Positions 24,653-35,916 of a stretch of DNA of 64,000 nt are shown one piece after another. The DNA is from Pseudoalteromonas rubra. Its GTDB lineage: Bacteria > Pseudomonadota > Gammaproteobacteria > Enterobacterales > Alteromonadaceae. The position numbers were made by a program, and so were the translations under genes. The stretch covers positions 110,810 through 174,809 of the forward strand of contig NZ_JXYA01000004.1 in the NCBI RefSeq assembly GCF_000967655.1, given 5' to 3'. A model generated the notes under the pieces. The model saw nothing but the letters and a program-made list of their open reading frames with translations, did not search any database and was not told where the DNA came from. The number at the start of each line of letters is the position of its first letter. Position 1 is the stretch's first letter.

Positions 24653-27313
24653 ATGATAAAAGTTGCAAAATCCCTCACCGCAGTGAGTGTCCTGCTTACA
24701 TTGGCTGGTTTAACCGGCTGTGGCGGCGATGCTAAAACACGCACCGATCTGAGCAAAACAGATCCCGCGGCGCCGGTCAGTGACTGGCAGCTTGTCTGGC
24801 AGGACGAGTTTGACGAGTCACAAATTAATCCCCAAAACTGGACGCACGAAGTGAACTGCCAGGGTGGTGGCAATGAAGAGCGTCAATGCTATACCGATGA
24901 TGCAGTCAATTCGTATGTCAGCGATGGCACACTGAAAATAGTTGCGCTTCGCGCTGCGGAAGATGCTGAAAAGCCCTATACATCTGCGCGCCTTATTACA
25001 AAGCACAAAGCGGATTTCAAATATGGTCGATTTGAAATGCGGGCGAAACTGCCAAGTGGGCAGGGCAGCTGGCCGGCATTTTGGATGCTGCCAACGGACG
25101 AAGTCTATGGCGGCTGGCCTAAGTCTGGCGAGATTGACATCGTTGAGGCGGTAAACCTCAAAGCACAAGATGCGGATGGTATGCCTGAGGCCCATGTCTA
25201 CGGGACCTTACATTATGGTAAGGATTGGCCTGACAACGTTCACTCTGGTAAATCGCATAGCTTACCGGATGGTGTTAACCCGGCCGATGACTTTCATACC
25301 TACGCGGTGGAATGGCAAGAGGGAGAAATACGCTGGTACGTGGATGATTATCTGTACGCGACACAACGCCAGTCCGAACCTCTATACGACAGTGAAGGCA
25401 ATGTCTTCAGCCTTAAACATCGGGGCTGGTTTGCCGAGTATCATGATCAGGGCAGCGGTGAGTTGGTAACGCACTGGGACAGCGCGCCGTTTGATCAAAA
25501 TTTCTATCTGATCCTGAATCTTGCGGTAGGTGGAAACTGGCCGGAAGCCGTCAATGAGACGGGTGTAAATGCAGACGCTTTTGCTAATGGACAGACGTTT
25601 GAGGTGGATTATGTGCGGGTCTACCAGTGTCAGCAAAACCCGCAAACAGGTAAAGGCTGCGACACTATTCGCAGTGGGTGGGATTCTTTAGAAGATGCGC
25701 TGGTTGAAGGTAAAGCGCCCAGCCCCCCGCCGCCTGCAACCTCAGGCGATAGCCTGCAAATCTTTGACGGTGAGCTCAATAAAGACTGGCCAGCGTGGGA
25801 CTGTTGTGGTGGCAGCGTACCTGCGCTGGTGGAAGACGACGTAGCTGGCACTGTCATCGAGTTCAGCGTGGGCAGTGAGCCCACGGTCAACGGGTTTATC
25901 TCTCGTGATCCAATGGCGTCGGACGCGGGAGGCAGCCCCAGCCCGTTCGATGCCTCTTCGTTGATTGAATCCGGTGTTGTACGTTTTGATTTGAAAGTGA
26001 CTTCTGCGCCTGCAAATACAGACGCGCCCTGGATGTTAAAAATAGAAAGCGCTAACGGAGAAAAAGCGGTTGAACTGACCTTGTCTGAAAGCTCAGAAGG
26101 GGCCATCCCTGAGGTTGGGCAATGGCAACCCTTTACGTTCTCGCTTCAGATGCTGGCTGAGCAGGGGCTGGACATCAGCAGTATTGATGCATTGCTTATT
26201 TTCCCGGCGTGGGGCAGTGGTGAAGGCGCAATTTATCGCGTCGCAGATGTTGCGATTGTGACACCAGGTAAAACCACCGCATTGACAGTGTTTGAGGAGA
26301 GCGAAAACCCAGCCTGGCCAATGTGGGATTGCTGTGGTGGAACCGTCCCCACGGTTGAGCTAGACGATGATGCCCATGGCAATGTAGCAGAATTTAAAAT
26401 CGGTGACGTGGCAACTGTGATGGGCTTTATTTCCAGACAAGAGTTTATTACGGCTGAAGGCGTCACAGCTGCGCCATTCGATGCGTCTTCTATCCTCTCT
26501 AACGGCGTGATTGAGTTTGACATGAAGGTGGTCAGTGCACCACAAGATGCCAGCGCAGCCTGGTTTTTTAAAGCGGAATCGGTGGGCGCGCAAAGTGCAG
26601 CCGAGCTGACTTTAGATACCAGTATCCAGCAAGCCGTACCTGAGGTTGGCAAGTGGCAAACATACACGTTTAAGCTAACCGAGTTGGTTGCAGCTGGTCT
26701 GGACATCAGTGCGATTGACGTCTTAATGGTTTTTCCCAGCTGGGGCCAGGGCGCAGGTGCAGTATATCGCATAGATAACGTGAAAATTTACGACCCGAAT
26801 CAGGCCGATAATTTTGCCGGGGAAGTGTTATTTGCCGATGATGTGGCAGCCAAATGGACGCTGTGGGACTGTTGTGGCGGCTCTGTGCCAACACTTGAAA
26901 ACGATGATATGACTCAGGGCATGGTGGCTGAATTTCAAGTAGGCAGCGAGCCTACGGTAATGGGCTTGTTTGCTGAAGATGGCCACTATCTGGATGCGTC
27001 TGCTTATCTTGAAAAAGGCGCAGTGCAGTTTGATCTCAAAGTAGTGACAGCGCCCAATGATAGCAGTGCGCCTTGGAAGTTTAAGATAGAAGCACTGGAT
27101 GCCAGTTTTGCGCTGGAACTTAATCTGACCGACAGCTTGGAGGCGGTGGCGCCTCAGGTTGGCCAGTGGCAGACCTATACTTTCCCACTTCAGACACTGC
27201 AAGATGGTGGGGTGAACATCAGCGGTATTGACATCATCATGATTTACCCAGCCTGGGGGCAGGGTGAAGGAGCTGTATATCGGCTCGATAATGTGATGGT
27301 TACAGCGCAATAA
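24653..27313 (+). CDS. GH16 endo-beta-1,3-glucanase lipoprotein with three C-terminal repeat domains
   Basis: 886 residues. The lipobox LTGC gives a lipid-anchored C23. The GH16 domain (about 44-326) has the catalytic ExDxxE as GEIDIVE (E160 nucleophile, D162, E165 acid/base) and Trp-rich substrate walls, as in laminarinases. A Pro-rich linker (357-361) leads to three tandem modules of about 150-175 residues, each starting with W-D-C-C-G-G (W382, W558, W738) and ending in a 'P.wG.G.g.iyr..nv' strand. The ends resemble the C-terminal ExoP_C domain of the GH3 enzyme in the same operon, so they are probably glucan-binding. First gene of a GH16-TonB receptor-permease-GH3 operon. Confidence 0.92.
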   Translation: MIKVAKSLTAVSVLLTLAGLTGCGGDAKTRTDLSKTDPAAPVSDWQLVWQDEFDESQINPQNWTHEVNCQGGGNEERQCYTDDAVNSYVSDGTLKIVALRAAEDAEKPYTSARLITKHKADFKYGRFEMRAKLPSGQGSWPAFWMLPTDEVYGGWPKSGEIDIVEAVNLKAQDADGMPEAHVYGTLHYGKDWPDNVHSGKSHSLPDGVNPADDFHTYAVEWQEGEIRWYVDDYLYATQRQSEPLYDSEGNVFSLKHRGWFAEYHDQGSGELVTHWDSAPFDQNFYLILNLAVGGNWPEAVNETGVNADAFANGQTFEVDYVRVYQCQQNPQTGKGCDTIRSGWDSLEDALVEGKAPSPPPPATSGDSLQIFDGELNKDWPAWDCCGGSVPALVEDDVAGTVIEFSVGSEPTVNGFISRDPMASDAGGSPSPFDASSLIESGVVRFDLKVTSAPANTDAPWMLKIESANGEKAVELTLSESSEGAIPEVGQWQPFTFSLQMLAEQGLDISSIDALLIFPAWGSGEGAIYRVADVAIVTPGKTTALTVFEESENPAWPMWDCCGGTVPTVELDDDAHGNVAEFKIGDVATVMGFISRQEFITAEGVTAAPFDASSILSNGVIEFDMKVVSAPQDASAAWFFKAESVGAQSAAELTLDTSIQQAVPEVGKWQTYTFKLTELVAAGLDISAIDVLMVFPSWGQGAGAVYRIDNVKIYDPNQADNFAGEVLFADDVAAKWTLWDCCGGSVPTLENDDMTQGMVAEFQVGSEPTVMGLFAEDGHYLDASAYLEKGAVQFDLKVVTAPNDSSAPWKFKIEALDASFALELNLTDSLEAVAPQVGQWQTYTFPLQTLQDGGVNISGIDIIMIYPAWGQGEGAVYRLDNVMVTAQ

Positions 27314-27375
27314 AACCAAACCGATGGCGTGGCGTTGCCTCGCCCAGACAGCGAAAATTATTCAAGCAGGTCATT

Positions 27376-30333
27376 ATGAATACAGTAAATTATAAACTCT
27401 CACATGTCGCGATTCTGATCGGTGCGGTACTTGGTACTTCTATGGTACAAGCTGAGGAAGCCGTGTCGCAGGTTGCTGAAGAAACGCCCGAGGTTATCGA
27501 GGTACGTGGGATCAAGGGCAGTTTGATCCGCTCTATGAACGTCAAACGGGATATGTCTGGCGTGGTGGATGCGATTTCAGCAGAAGAAATGGGTAAGTTT
27601 CCCGACACCAACCTGGCGGAGTCTTTGCAGCGTATTACCGGTGTGGCAGTGAGTCGCAGTAACGGTGAAGGCAGTCAGATAACCGTGCGTGGCTTCGGCC
27701 CCGACTTTAACCTGGTCACGCTCAATGGCAGACAAATGCCAGGAACGGGAAACAGTCGTTCCTATAATTTTGAAAACTTGTCATCCGACGGGGTAACGGC
27801 GCTGGAAGTGTACAAAACTGCCCGCGCAGATAACCCAACCGGTGGATTGGGTGCCACGGTCAACATCGTCACAGCCCGCCCGCTCGACAGTGGCGCAGAG
27901 AAAATGTCCTTTTCTGCCAAGGCCATTCACGACTCCTCCAATGTGGCGGGTGATGACATCACACCAGAGGTCTCTGCTTTATACTCCAATGCATTCTTGG
28001 ATGAAACCGTCGGGTTTGGTTTTAACATCAATCACCATCGCCGTGATTTTCAGCAGCAAAGTGCCAACATTCAGGGCTGGCAGGCAAATGTGGATTTACC
28101 CACCAACCTGGAGGCCGGTAACGTTATCGACAATCGCCCGCTGAATGAGCAAGGGGTGCCAGCTGGGGATTACTTCTTCCCTAGGGATATGAATTATCAA
28201 ATAAGCGATTTGCAGCGTGAAAGAACCAATGGTCAGGTGGTCTTTCAGTATGCGCCCGGTGACGATCTGGTGATGACCCTGGACTATACCGGGACCAAAT
28301 CCATAACCGGTAAAAATGGCATTTCATGGGGGATGTGGAATGACTACGGCGGCAACATCAATGGCTATGAGCTGGATGAAAACGGCACAGTGGTTTATGC
28401 CGATATCAGCGGTAACGATGGCTCTTTCAGTGCCTCACGTTCGACGACCGAAGTCAAAGAGCGCTCCATTGGCTTTAATGTTCAGTGGCAGGCCAGCGAT
28501 ACGCTGAGCCTCACTTTGGATTATCATGATTCGCAAAGCGAAACCGATAATGGCGCAGACGTTGGCCTTGGCAGTGAAGGCACTTTGGTGCTTGGGTCGG
28601 ATCAGTTAACAACCAAACGCTATGACTATCGCAGCGGCGAAATCCCCCATGCTGAGATTTTGTGGAAAAACGGCACCAACGAGCTGGCAGCCAGTGAAAT
28701 TGACTCTCATTTTAGCCAGTTTGTACATTCACCCGGTAAAGCGACCGTTGAGCAGTTACAGCTTGATGGCGTATGGGAAAACCTCAGTGACCGTTGGGGA
28801 CTGGTGAATATCAAGTTTGGTGTGGCACGTACAGAGCAAGAAATGAGTGGCTCTAACGCCTGGAGTGGCTTGATTGGTGGTTTCTTGTTTAATCCTGCCT
28901 GGCCGGAGTTGTTCCCCGACGGCATGTTTACTCAACATGACACCAGTGATTTTTTAAATGCATTTGATGGCGGTGGCAGTGCCCTGCAGCCACATTATTA
29001 CTACACCTTTGACTTTGATGAGGTTGCCGCTCGTTCTGAAGCCTTTTTGACCAATGAATTACTTGGCGGCAAAGATTATTTTGCGACTACGGCATATCAC
29101 GACATGGGCACTCTGTCGCGCGACAGCGTGACAGAAGAAACCAGCAGTATCTATCTGTCGAGCTTCTGGGAGTTCGAGGTTGCGAGCTATCCGGTACAGA
29201 TAAACGCCGGTGTCCGCTACGAACAAACGGATGTGACCAGCAGTACTTTCCAGCCAACGCCAACGGCCGTATGGTGGAAAGGCGGCAGTGAATGGCATAC
29301 CCAGTACGTACCTGACGGAGATGCCTTTTTTACCCTTGAAGGTGAGCACGACGTGGTGTTACCTATGGTGGATTTACGCGTGGATGTTACCGATGAGCTG
29401 GTTGCCCGACTGTCCTGGGGTAAAACCATTTCCCGAGCGCCGCTTGGCGACCTGGTCGGTGGCCGAAGTCTTACCAATAGCCCTAAAATCGGTTCGCGCA
29501 ATGCCAGCGAAGGTAATACCAACTTGCAACCGTTCGAGTCGACCAACTTTGACCTCAGCCTGGAGTACTACTACAGCGAGGGCAGCTATGCAGCTATTGG
29601 ATACTTTGATAAGTCGGTGAAAAACTTCATCGGCAGTCAGGTGAATTCGACCACCGTAGACGGTTTTCACGATATATATCAGGGGCCAAGATGGTTACAA
29701 GCGGTTGCTGATATCGAAAGCCGTGGCGAGCAGGCCACCAATGACGCCATTTTTGCACAAATGCAGGCCAATGGCGCAACACTCAATGAGCAGGGGTATA
29801 TCACACCAAACGCCGAAGACCCGCTAATTGTGTGGGACTTTACCCGACCGTTTAATGCCCCGGACACCAAGTCGGTAGATGGTATTGAGGTTGCTGTGCA
29901 GCACTTGATTGGTGAGACCGGCTTCGGTGTGGGTGTCAACGCCACCTTTGTGAATGGGGATGTGGAGTTTGATGTGGCCAGCCTTAAGCAGCAAACTCCG
30001 CTGACCGGACTGAGCGACTCAGCCAACTTCCAGGTGTTTTATGAGCTCGATGGCCTGTCGGTAAAACTGACTTACGCCTGGCGCGATGAGTATTTGATAG
30101 GGGTTGGGCAGGATCAGGGGTCCTCGGATAACCCGCCACAGTTTGCCAAGGCCTTTGGCCAGTGGGACATGAGCGTTAACTACGACATGACCGAGCAGCT
30201 GACTGTATTCTTCGAAGGCGTCAACCTCAATGATGAAACCGAGCAGGGTTTTGGCCGTTATGAACGTCAATTCCTGTTTGCCCGCCAATACGGGCCGCGT
30301 TATGCGCTGGGCTTTCGCTACACGTTTAACTAA
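27376..30333 (+). CDS. TonB-dependent receptor for glucan oligosaccharides
   Basis: 985 residues with a signal peptide (to about VQAEE), a plug domain with [16 protein letters not shown] and [19 protein letters not shown], and a long barrel ending in GFRYTFN. It belongs to the large 'Caulobacter/Xanthomonas' carbohydrate receptor class. It lies 62 bases after the GH16 gene and before a sugar permease and GH3 gene, so uptake of beta-1,3-glucan fragments is the likely role. No SusD homologue is present, as usual in Gammaproteobacteria. Confidence 0.93.
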   Translation: MNTVNYKLSHVAILIGAVLGTSMVQAEEAVSQVAEETPEVIEVRGIKGSLIRSMNVKRDMSGVVDAISAEEMGKFPDTNLAESLQRITGVAVSRSNGEGSQITVRGFGPDFNLVTLNGRQMPGTGNSRSYNFENLSSDGVTALEVYKTARADNPTGGLGATVNIVTARPLDSGAEKMSFSAKAIHDSSNVAGDDITPEVSALYSNAFLDETVGFGFNINHHRRDFQQQSANIQGWQANVDLPTNLEAGNVIDNRPLNEQGVPAGDYFFPRDMNYQISDLQRERTNGQVVFQYAPGDDLVMTLDYTGTKSITGKNGISWGMWNDYGGNINGYELDENGTVVYADISGNDGSFSASRSTTEVKERSIGFNVQWQASDTLSLTLDYHDSQSETDNGADVGLGSEGTLVLGSDQLTTKRYDYRSGEIPHAEILWKNGTNELAASEIDSHFSQFVHSPGKATVEQLQLDGVWENLSDRWGLVNIKFGVARTEQEMSGSNAWSGLIGGFLFNPAWPELFPDGMFTQHDTSDFLNAFDGGGSALQPHYYYTFDFDEVAARSEAFLTNELLGGKDYFATTAYHDMGTLSRDSVTEETSSIYLSSFWEFEVASYPVQINAGVRYEQTDVTSSTFQPTPTAVWWKGGSEWHTQYVPDGDAFFTLEGEHDVVLPMVDLRVDVTDELVARLSWGKTISRAPLGDLVGGRSLTNSPKIGSRNASEGNTNLQPFESTNFDLSLEYYYSEGSYAAIGYFDKSVKNFIGSQVNSTTVDGFHDIYQGPRWLQAVADIESRGEQATNDAIFAQMQANGATLNEQGYITPNAEDPLIVWDFTRPFNAPDTKSVDGIEVAVQHLIGETGFGVGVNATFVNGDVEFDVASLKQQTPLTGLSDSANFQVFYELDGLSVKLTYAWRDEYLIGVGQDQGSSDNPPQFAKAFGQWDMSVNYDMTEQLTVFFEGVNLNDETEQGFGRYERQFLFARQYGPRYALGFRYTFN

Positions 30334-30407
30334 TTCTGAGTAAGCTCTGGTCGCCGCCGATTGCGGTGCCAGAGCCCGCTTGTCCTATTTTTTATTGGAA
30401 ATTCATT

Positions 30408-31655
30408 ATGGCTAGTTCATCTGTGATGCTGGATACCCAGCATGAGGCGCAGCCGGGTAACGGGCATAGATTTGCCTTATTCACGCTGACCACGTTGTTT
30501 TTTATGTGGGGTTTTATTACCTGCTTAAACGACATCCTAATTCCTTATCTGAAAGGGGCTTTTTCCTTAACTTATACTCAGGCCATGCTGGTGCAGTTTT
30601 GCTTCTTTGGCGCCTATTTTATCGTCTCCATCCCGGCTGGCATATTGGTGGGCAGGATTGGATTTAAAAAGGGCATTATCACAGGTCTGAGTGTGGCCAG
30701 TGTAGGTTGCCTGTTGTTTTATCCGGCTGCAGAGCTTGGGGCATATGGCTTGTTTCTGGGTGCCTTATTTGTATTGGCCTCGGGCATTACCGTGTTACAG
30801 GTTTCTGCTAATCCGTTTGTCAGTGCGCTGGGCCCGGCCAAAACCGCCTCGTCACGGCTGACAATGACGCAGGCATTTAATTCTCTGGGGACAACTGTTG
30901 CGCCCTTTTTTGGTGCCTGGCTTATTTTCTCCGGTACTAGCGAACCGGCACATGCCGATGCCTCAGCGGTGCAATTTCCTTATCTGATGATTGCAGGCGC
31001 ACTGGCCGTGTTGGCCATCGTCTTTGCCTTTATCAGGCTGCCGTCACTGGGGGCAGAGCCTCAGGGCGCGCCTTCGTTGAAAAAAGCCCTGCAATACAGA
31101 CATCTCAAACTGGGGGCTGTGGCGATTTTCTTATACGTCGGTGCTGAGGTTGCCATTGGTAGCTTCCTGGTGAACTTTTTACATGATCCGCGCATTGCCG
31201 GATTAAACGAAGCGCAGGCCGCGCAACTCATTGCCTATTACTGGGGCGGCGCCATGGTTGGGCGTTTTGTCGGTGCACTGGTGATGCAAAAAATTGCGGC
31301 GGGCAAAGTGCTGGCATTCAACGCAGTGATGGTGATTGTGTTGTTGTGTCTGGCCGTTGTAACCGAAGGCCCAGTGGCAATGTGGTCTGTGCTTGCTGTG
31401 GGTTTGTTTAATTCAATTATGTTCCCCACCATTTTTAGCCTTGCGATTGAGAAGCTGGGCGACAGCGCCAGCCACGGTGCAGGTGTATTGTGCCTGGCCA
31501 TTGTGGGTGGCGCCATAGTGCCGCTGCTTCAGGGGATGGTGGCGGATATCTCTGGTGTGCAACTGTCTTTCCTGCTTCCGGCAGTGTGTTACGTGTTTAT
31601 CGGTTACTTTGGTCTCAAGGGACACCGACCTGTTTTTCTATCCACGGAGAAGTAA
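30408..31655 (+). CDS. FucP/GluP-type sugar:H+ symporter (MFS)
   Basis: 415 residues from the ATG at 30408 (GGAA 9 bases upstream); an upstream GTG in frame is less likely. About 12 membrane helices. The first helix carries [17 protein letters not shown], the signature of FucP-like symporters (N41, D42). In this operon glucose released by the GH3 enzyme is the likely substrate. The next gene begins 1 base after its stop, so translation of the two is probably coupled. Confidence 0.93.
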   Translation: MASSSVMLDTQHEAQPGNGHRFALFTLTTLFFMWGFITCLNDILIPYLKGAFSLTYTQAMLVQFCFFGAYFIVSIPAGILVGRIGFKKGIITGLSVASVGCLLFYPAAELGAYGLFLGALFVLASGITVLQVSANPFVSALGPAKTASSRLTMTQAFNSLGTTVAPFFGAWLIFSGTSEPAHADASAVQFPYLMIAGALAVLAIVFAFIRLPSLGAEPQGAPSLKKALQYRHLKLGAVAIFLYVGAEVAIGSFLVNFLHDPRIAGLNEAQAAQLIAYYWGGAMVGRFVGALVMQKIAAGKVLAFNAVMVIVLLCLAVVTEGPVAMWSVLAVGLFNSIMFPTIFSLAIEKLGDSASHGAGVLCLAIVGGAIVPLLQGMVADISGVQLSFLLPAVCYVFIGYFGLKGHRPVFLSTEK

Positions 31656-31656
31656 A

Positions 31657-34203
31657 GTGAAGAAAAAAACAATTAAAATGTCACTGAGTGTGTTGGCCGT
31701 CGCTGTGCTTAGCGCATGTAGCAGCCAGTCTGAACCTGGGGCAACGGTAAAAGGGATTGATATCTGGCCCACAATCCAGTCTGAGGTGGCCAAAGATCCC
31801 GACATTGAGCGTCAGGTAGCCGCTTTGCTCAGCAAGATGACGTTAGAGCAGAAAGTGGCTCAGATGATCCAGCCCGAAATTCGTGATATCACAGTGGACG
31901 ATATGCGCCGTTACGGATTCGGCTCTTACCTCAATGGTGGCGGGGCATTTCCGGGCAATAACAAACATGCCAGTGTTAAAGAATGGGTTGATCTCGCTGA
32001 GGCCATGTATCAGGCCTCTGTGGATGACTCGCTGGATGGCATCAACATTCCGACTATGTGGGGCACCGATGCGGTGCATGGTCACAACAATGTGATTGGT
32101 GCCACCTTATTTCCTCATAATATCGGCCTGGGGGCTGCGAATAATCCGGAGCTGATTGAACAAATTGCCCAGGCAACGGCGAAAGAAGTGATGGCTACGG
32201 GCATTGACTGGGTCTTTGCGCCGACGGTTGCCACGGTACGTGATGACCGCTGGGGACGCACCTATGAAGGGTATTCGGAAGACCCCGAAATCGTAAAAGC
32301 CTATGCCGCAGCCATAGTACATGGCTTGCAGGGTCATGCTGATGAGGACTTCCTGGGTAACGATCGGGTGATAAGCACCGTGAAGCATTTCCTTGGTGAT
32401 GGCGGCACGGTCAAAGGCGACGATCAGGGCAATAATATCGACGCTGAACAAGCGTTGTTTGATATTCATGCTCAGGGTTATGTGGGCGGTCTGACGGCGG
32501 GCGCACAATCCGTGATGGCATCATTCAACAGCTGGCAGGGTGAGAAGATCCACGGCCATCGCTACCTGCTGAGCGACGTGCTGAAAAACAAAATGGGGTT
32601 TGATGGTTTTGTGGTTGGTGACTGGAATGGCCATGGTCAGATCCCCGGGTGCCAGAATGACAATTGTCCGCAGGCCGTCAATGCTGGTCTGGATGTGTAT
32701 ATGGTCCCGACCGATGCCTGGAAACCTTTGCTGGAAAACACCATTGCTCAGGTCAAAGCGGGGGTTATTCCCATGGCCCGTATCGACGATGCGGTAAGTC
32801 GTATTCTGCGGGTAAAATTCCGCGCAGGATTGTTCGATAAACCCAGCCCGGCAAATCGCCCGCATGCTAACAATACACAGTTAATTGGCCACGAGGCACA
32901 TCGCGACATTGCCCGTCAGGCTGTGCGGGAGTCCCTGGTTCTGCTTAAAAATAATCAGCAGCTGTTGCCGCTGGCCCCCAATCAGCGCATTTTGATTGCC
33001 GGTGATGCGGCGAACAACATTGGTAAGCAATCGGGGGGCTGGACTATTACCTGGCAGGGCACCAATAATCAGAATAGCGATTTTCCAGGTGGCCAGTCAA
33101 TTTACGATGGGCTGGCACGCCAGATAAAACAGACGGGAGGGGAGGTTGAACTAAGCGAAAACGGCCAGTTTGACACCAAACCGGATGTAGCCATTGTGGT
33201 ATTTGGTGAGGAGCCCTATGCCGAAGGGCATGGCGACCGCGAAACCCTGATTTATCAGCATGGCAACAAACGCGACCTGGCCTTGTTAAAGTCACTCAGG
33301 GCCCAAGGCATTCCTGTGGTGTCGGTGTTTATCAGTGGCAGACCTATGTGGGTGAACCCAGAGCTCAATGCCAGTGATGCCTTTGTGGCAGCCTGGCTGC
33401 CGGGTTCTCAGGGTGAGGCCGTTGCCGATGTGTTACTGAGAAACGGCAAGGGTGAAATACAGCACGACTTTAGCGGTCGCTTGTCATTTTCCTGGCCTGC
33501 ACATCCCAGCAAACCGGTTAACCGTGGTGATAAAGATTATGCGCCTTTACTGCCCTATGGGTTTGGTTTGAGTTATGGCGAGCCTTCAGTGCTGAGCAAC
33601 ACTTTGCCGGAGCAAGTTGATACTGCGCTCAGCACCTCAGACGTGTATGAGATATTCAATGGCAAAACACAGCAGCCGTGGCAGATGCGACTGTTCTCGG
33701 GTCAGCAAAACCTTGCTGTCAGCGCCAGTAGTATGGCACTGGGCGGCCTGAGTTTTCGAACCATAGATAAGGCTATCCAGGAAGATGCTTTCAGAGTCGA
33801 CTGGCAAGGCCCGACAGCGGGTGTGCAGTTTGTCAGTGGCAACGGCTTCAGAGAGGATTTAGCCCGTTATCAGGCATCTGCGGGCGTGCTCAGTATGACG
33901 ATAAAGCGCGGCAATGCGGTTGCAGACAAAGCGTTTGTTGGCATGCACTGCCAAAGCGAAGGGGATAAGCCGGGAAGTTGCCGCTCTGATGTCGATATCA
34001 CGGCTGAACTGCAAGGTTTGGCTGCACAGCAGTGGCAAACGCTGACGATTGATTTGCAATGTTTTGCCAGACAAGGGGTGGCGTTTGACCAAATGGTGAT
34101 GCCATTTGAACTTTCTGCCTCTGGTAATATGAGCCTGTCTTTCAGTGACATAAGTATCCAGCCAGCTGCTGATACACAGGCTTCTATATCTTGTCAGGAG
34201 TAA
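31657..34203 (+). CDS. GH3 exo-1,3/1,4-beta-glucosidase lipoprotein (ExoP-like)
   Basis: 848 residues from a GTG at 31657 with GGAG 7 bases upstream. The lipobox LSAC anchors C21. The GH3 N-domain carries the nucleophile D322 in VVGDWNGHG; the second GH3 domain follows (about 425-650), and the last ~160 residues form an ExoP_C-type beta-sandwich as in the exo-glucanase ExoP of Pseudoalteromonas. It removes glucose from beta-1,3/1,4-glucan ends, in the periplasm or at the outer membrane. Last gene of the glucan operon. A longer frame reaching back to 31555 only overlaps the permease. Confidence 0.94.
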   Translation: MKKKTIKMSLSVLAVAVLSACSSQSEPGATVKGIDIWPTIQSEVAKDPDIERQVAALLSKMTLEQKVAQMIQPEIRDITVDDMRRYGFGSYLNGGGAFPGNNKHASVKEWVDLAEAMYQASVDDSLDGINIPTMWGTDAVHGHNNVIGATLFPHNIGLGAANNPELIEQIAQATAKEVMATGIDWVFAPTVATVRDDRWGRTYEGYSEDPEIVKAYAAAIVHGLQGHADEDFLGNDRVISTVKHFLGDGGTVKGDDQGNNIDAEQALFDIHAQGYVGGLTAGAQSVMASFNSWQGEKIHGHRYLLSDVLKNKMGFDGFVVGDWNGHGQIPGCQNDNCPQAVNAGLDVYMVPTDAWKPLLENTIAQVKAGVIPMARIDDAVSRILRVKFRAGLFDKPSPANRPHANNTQLIGHEAHRDIARQAVRESLVLLKNNQQLLPLAPNQRILIAGDAANNIGKQSGGWTITWQGTNNQNSDFPGGQSIYDGLARQIKQTGGEVELSENGQFDTKPDVAIVVFGEEPYAEGHGDRETLIYQHGNKRDLALLKSLRAQGIPVVSVFISGRPMWVNPELNASDAFVAAWLPGSQGEAVADVLLRNGKGEIQHDFSGRLSFSWPAHPSKPVNRGDKDYAPLLPYGFGLSYGEPSVLSNTLPEQVDTALSTSDVYEIFNGKTQQPWQMRLFSGQQNLAVSASSMALGGLSFRTIDKAIQEDAFRVDWQGPTAGVQFVSGNGFREDLARYQASAGVLSMTIKRGNAVADKAFVGMHCQSEGDKPGSCRSDVDITAELQGLAAQQWQTLTIDLQCFARQGVAFDQMVMPFELSASGNMSLSFSDISIQPAADTQASISCQE

Positions 34204-34230
34204 GCTTTTCGCATCCAGGCACAATAAACA

Positions 34231-34252
34231 TCAGGCACCCTGAGGTGCCTGA
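34231..34252. terminator. Hairpin between GH3 gene and pepD
   Basis: TCAGGCACC, loop CTGA, GGTGCCTGA: nine-base perfect stem between convergent genes. No strong T-run on either side, so its efficiency is uncertain. Confidence 0.65.
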
Positions 34253-34270
34253 TTGACTCTGAGTATGATA

Positions 34271-35743
34271 TTAATCACGCTCAGGAATATTTTGCAGTAA
34301 GGCCTGCATTTGTTGCCAGTACAGACCGACTGACTCAATGTGCACTTTCTCATCCGGTGAGTGCGGGAACTTGATCGTTGGGCCGAACGAGATCATGTCC
34401 ATGTCAGGGTAGGGCTCTTTAAACAGGCCACATTCCAGTCCAGCGTGGATCACCATGATGTCTGGTTTGTTACCATAAATGCCCTCGTACATATCGCGGA
34501 AAATATGCACCAACGCCGAGTCAGGATCCGGTTTCCAGCCAGGGTAGGCACCAGAAAACTCGATTTCGGCGCCTGCCAGCGCAGCCAGTGAACTCAGCGT
34601 GCCCTCTACATCGGTCCGACCCGAATCAATCAAAGAGCGGATCAGGCAAAGTACTTCTACTTTATCGGCTTCAGTGGTGATCACACCCAGATTCAGAGAC
34701 GTCTCTACCACACCCTGAATATCATCACTCATACGCACAACGCCATTCGGGCAGGCATTAAGCAGAGCCAGTAAAGTGGCCTGAGCCCGTGCCGACATAG
34801 CATCAAAAGCACTGTCAGTATCAGTGACAGCAAACGCGAGGTTGGTTTCAATGGCACCCAGCTCATTACTCAACACGGCCTGGAAATCACTCAAACGTTG
34901 CTCAAGCTGGGCACGCTGAGCAGGCGCAATGGCAACTGTGGCGTAAGCTTCACGCGGAATGGCGTTACGCAGAGAGCCGCCTTTAAAGGCCACTAGGTTA
35001 AAATCCACGTCCGCGAGGTGATATTTCAACGCGCGTGCCAGTAATTTATTGGCGTTACCGCGACCGGTATGGATATCAACGCCCGAATGGCCGCCTTTGA
35101 GGCCTTTCAAACTTACTTCGACCAGCTGATGACCCTCGGCAATGCGCTGACGTTCCAATTTGAGTGTCATGCTGGCATCTACGCCACCAGCGCAGCCCAT
35201 GTAGATTTCACCTTCCTGCTCGGAGTCGGTATTAAGCAAAATGTCACCTTCCAGCCAGCCGGCTTGCAGGCCAAATGCGCCAGACATACCAGCTTCTTCA
35301 TCGACGGTGAGTAGCACTTCCAGCGGGCCATGAGGGAGATCCGAGGACGCCAGCACCGCGAGGCAAGAGGCCATACCCATACCATTGTCGGCACCCAATG
35401 TGGTGCCCTGTGCCGTCACCCATTCACCGTCGATATAAGGGCGAATCGGATCTTTGGTAAAGTCATGATCTGTGTCGTCGTTCTTCTGCGGCACCATGTC
35501 AATGTGCGCCTGAAGCACCACGGGCTTGCGGTTTTCCATGCCTGGTGTGGCGGGCTTTTTGATGAAGACATTGCCTGTTTCATCGCGGCGTACGGCCAGA
35601 TTTTGAGACTTTGCCCAGTCAACAATGAAGGTGGCTAATGCTTCTTCGTGTTTTGACGGGTGTGGAATGGCACAGATTTGGTCAAAGAATTGCCATACGA
35701 TCTGTGGTGCCAAAGTGGCAATGTCGGAATATGGTTTAAACAC
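34271..35743 (-). CDS. pepD: Aminoacyl-histidine dipeptidase (M20 family)
   Basis: 490 residues, close to E. coli PepD in length. Characteristic segments are QFFDQICAIPHPSKHEE, the metal-site VLQAHIDMVPQ, GADNGMGMA, VDEEAGMSGA and the C-terminal HAGLECGLF. A di-zinc cytosolic enzyme that splits Xaa-His dipeptides such as carnosine. Stands alone, convergent with the glucan operon. Confidence 0.95.
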   Translation of the reverse strand: MFKPYSDIATLAPQIVWQFFDQICAIPHPSKHEEALATFIVDWAKSQNLAVRRDETGNVFIKKPATPGMENRKPVVLQAHIDMVPQKNDDTDHDFTKDPIRPYIDGEWVTAQGTTLGADNGMGMASCLAVLASSDLPHGPLEVLLTVDEEAGMSGAFGLQAGWLEGDILLNTDSEQEGEIYMGCAGGVDASMTLKLERQRIAEGHQLVEVSLKGLKGGHSGVDIHTGRGNANKLLARALKYHLADVDFNLVAFKGGSLRNAIPREAYATVAIAPAQRAQLEQRLSDFQAVLSNELGAIETNLAFAVTDTDSAFDAMSARAQATLLALLNACPNGVVRMSDDIQGVVETSLNLGVITTEADKVEVLCLIRSLIDSGRTDVEGTLSSLAALAGAEIEFSGAYPGWKPDPDSALVHIFRDMYEGIYGNKPDIMVIHAGLECGLFKEPYPDMDMISFGPTIKFPHSPDEKVHIESVGLYWQQMQALLQNIPERD

Positions 35744-35916
35744 CGGGTTCCCCTTATTTGAGCTATTGTCTTCCAGCCTGCATGTTTATCGTTCAGATAG
35801 GGGCTGGTAAGCGGGTAAAAAGTAGCGAGAGTTTACCATTAGCGGGGATTAAGGGTCGAGTGGATGCGGCCAATTCAGCGCGAATGCTAAACTGGCCTTG
35901 TAAAGGAGTGAGGCCT

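Noticed and set aside
31555..31656. Upstream extension of the GH3 reading frame
   Set aside because: It would overlap the permease and add residues before a good lipoprotein signal; GTG at 31657 with GGAG fits.
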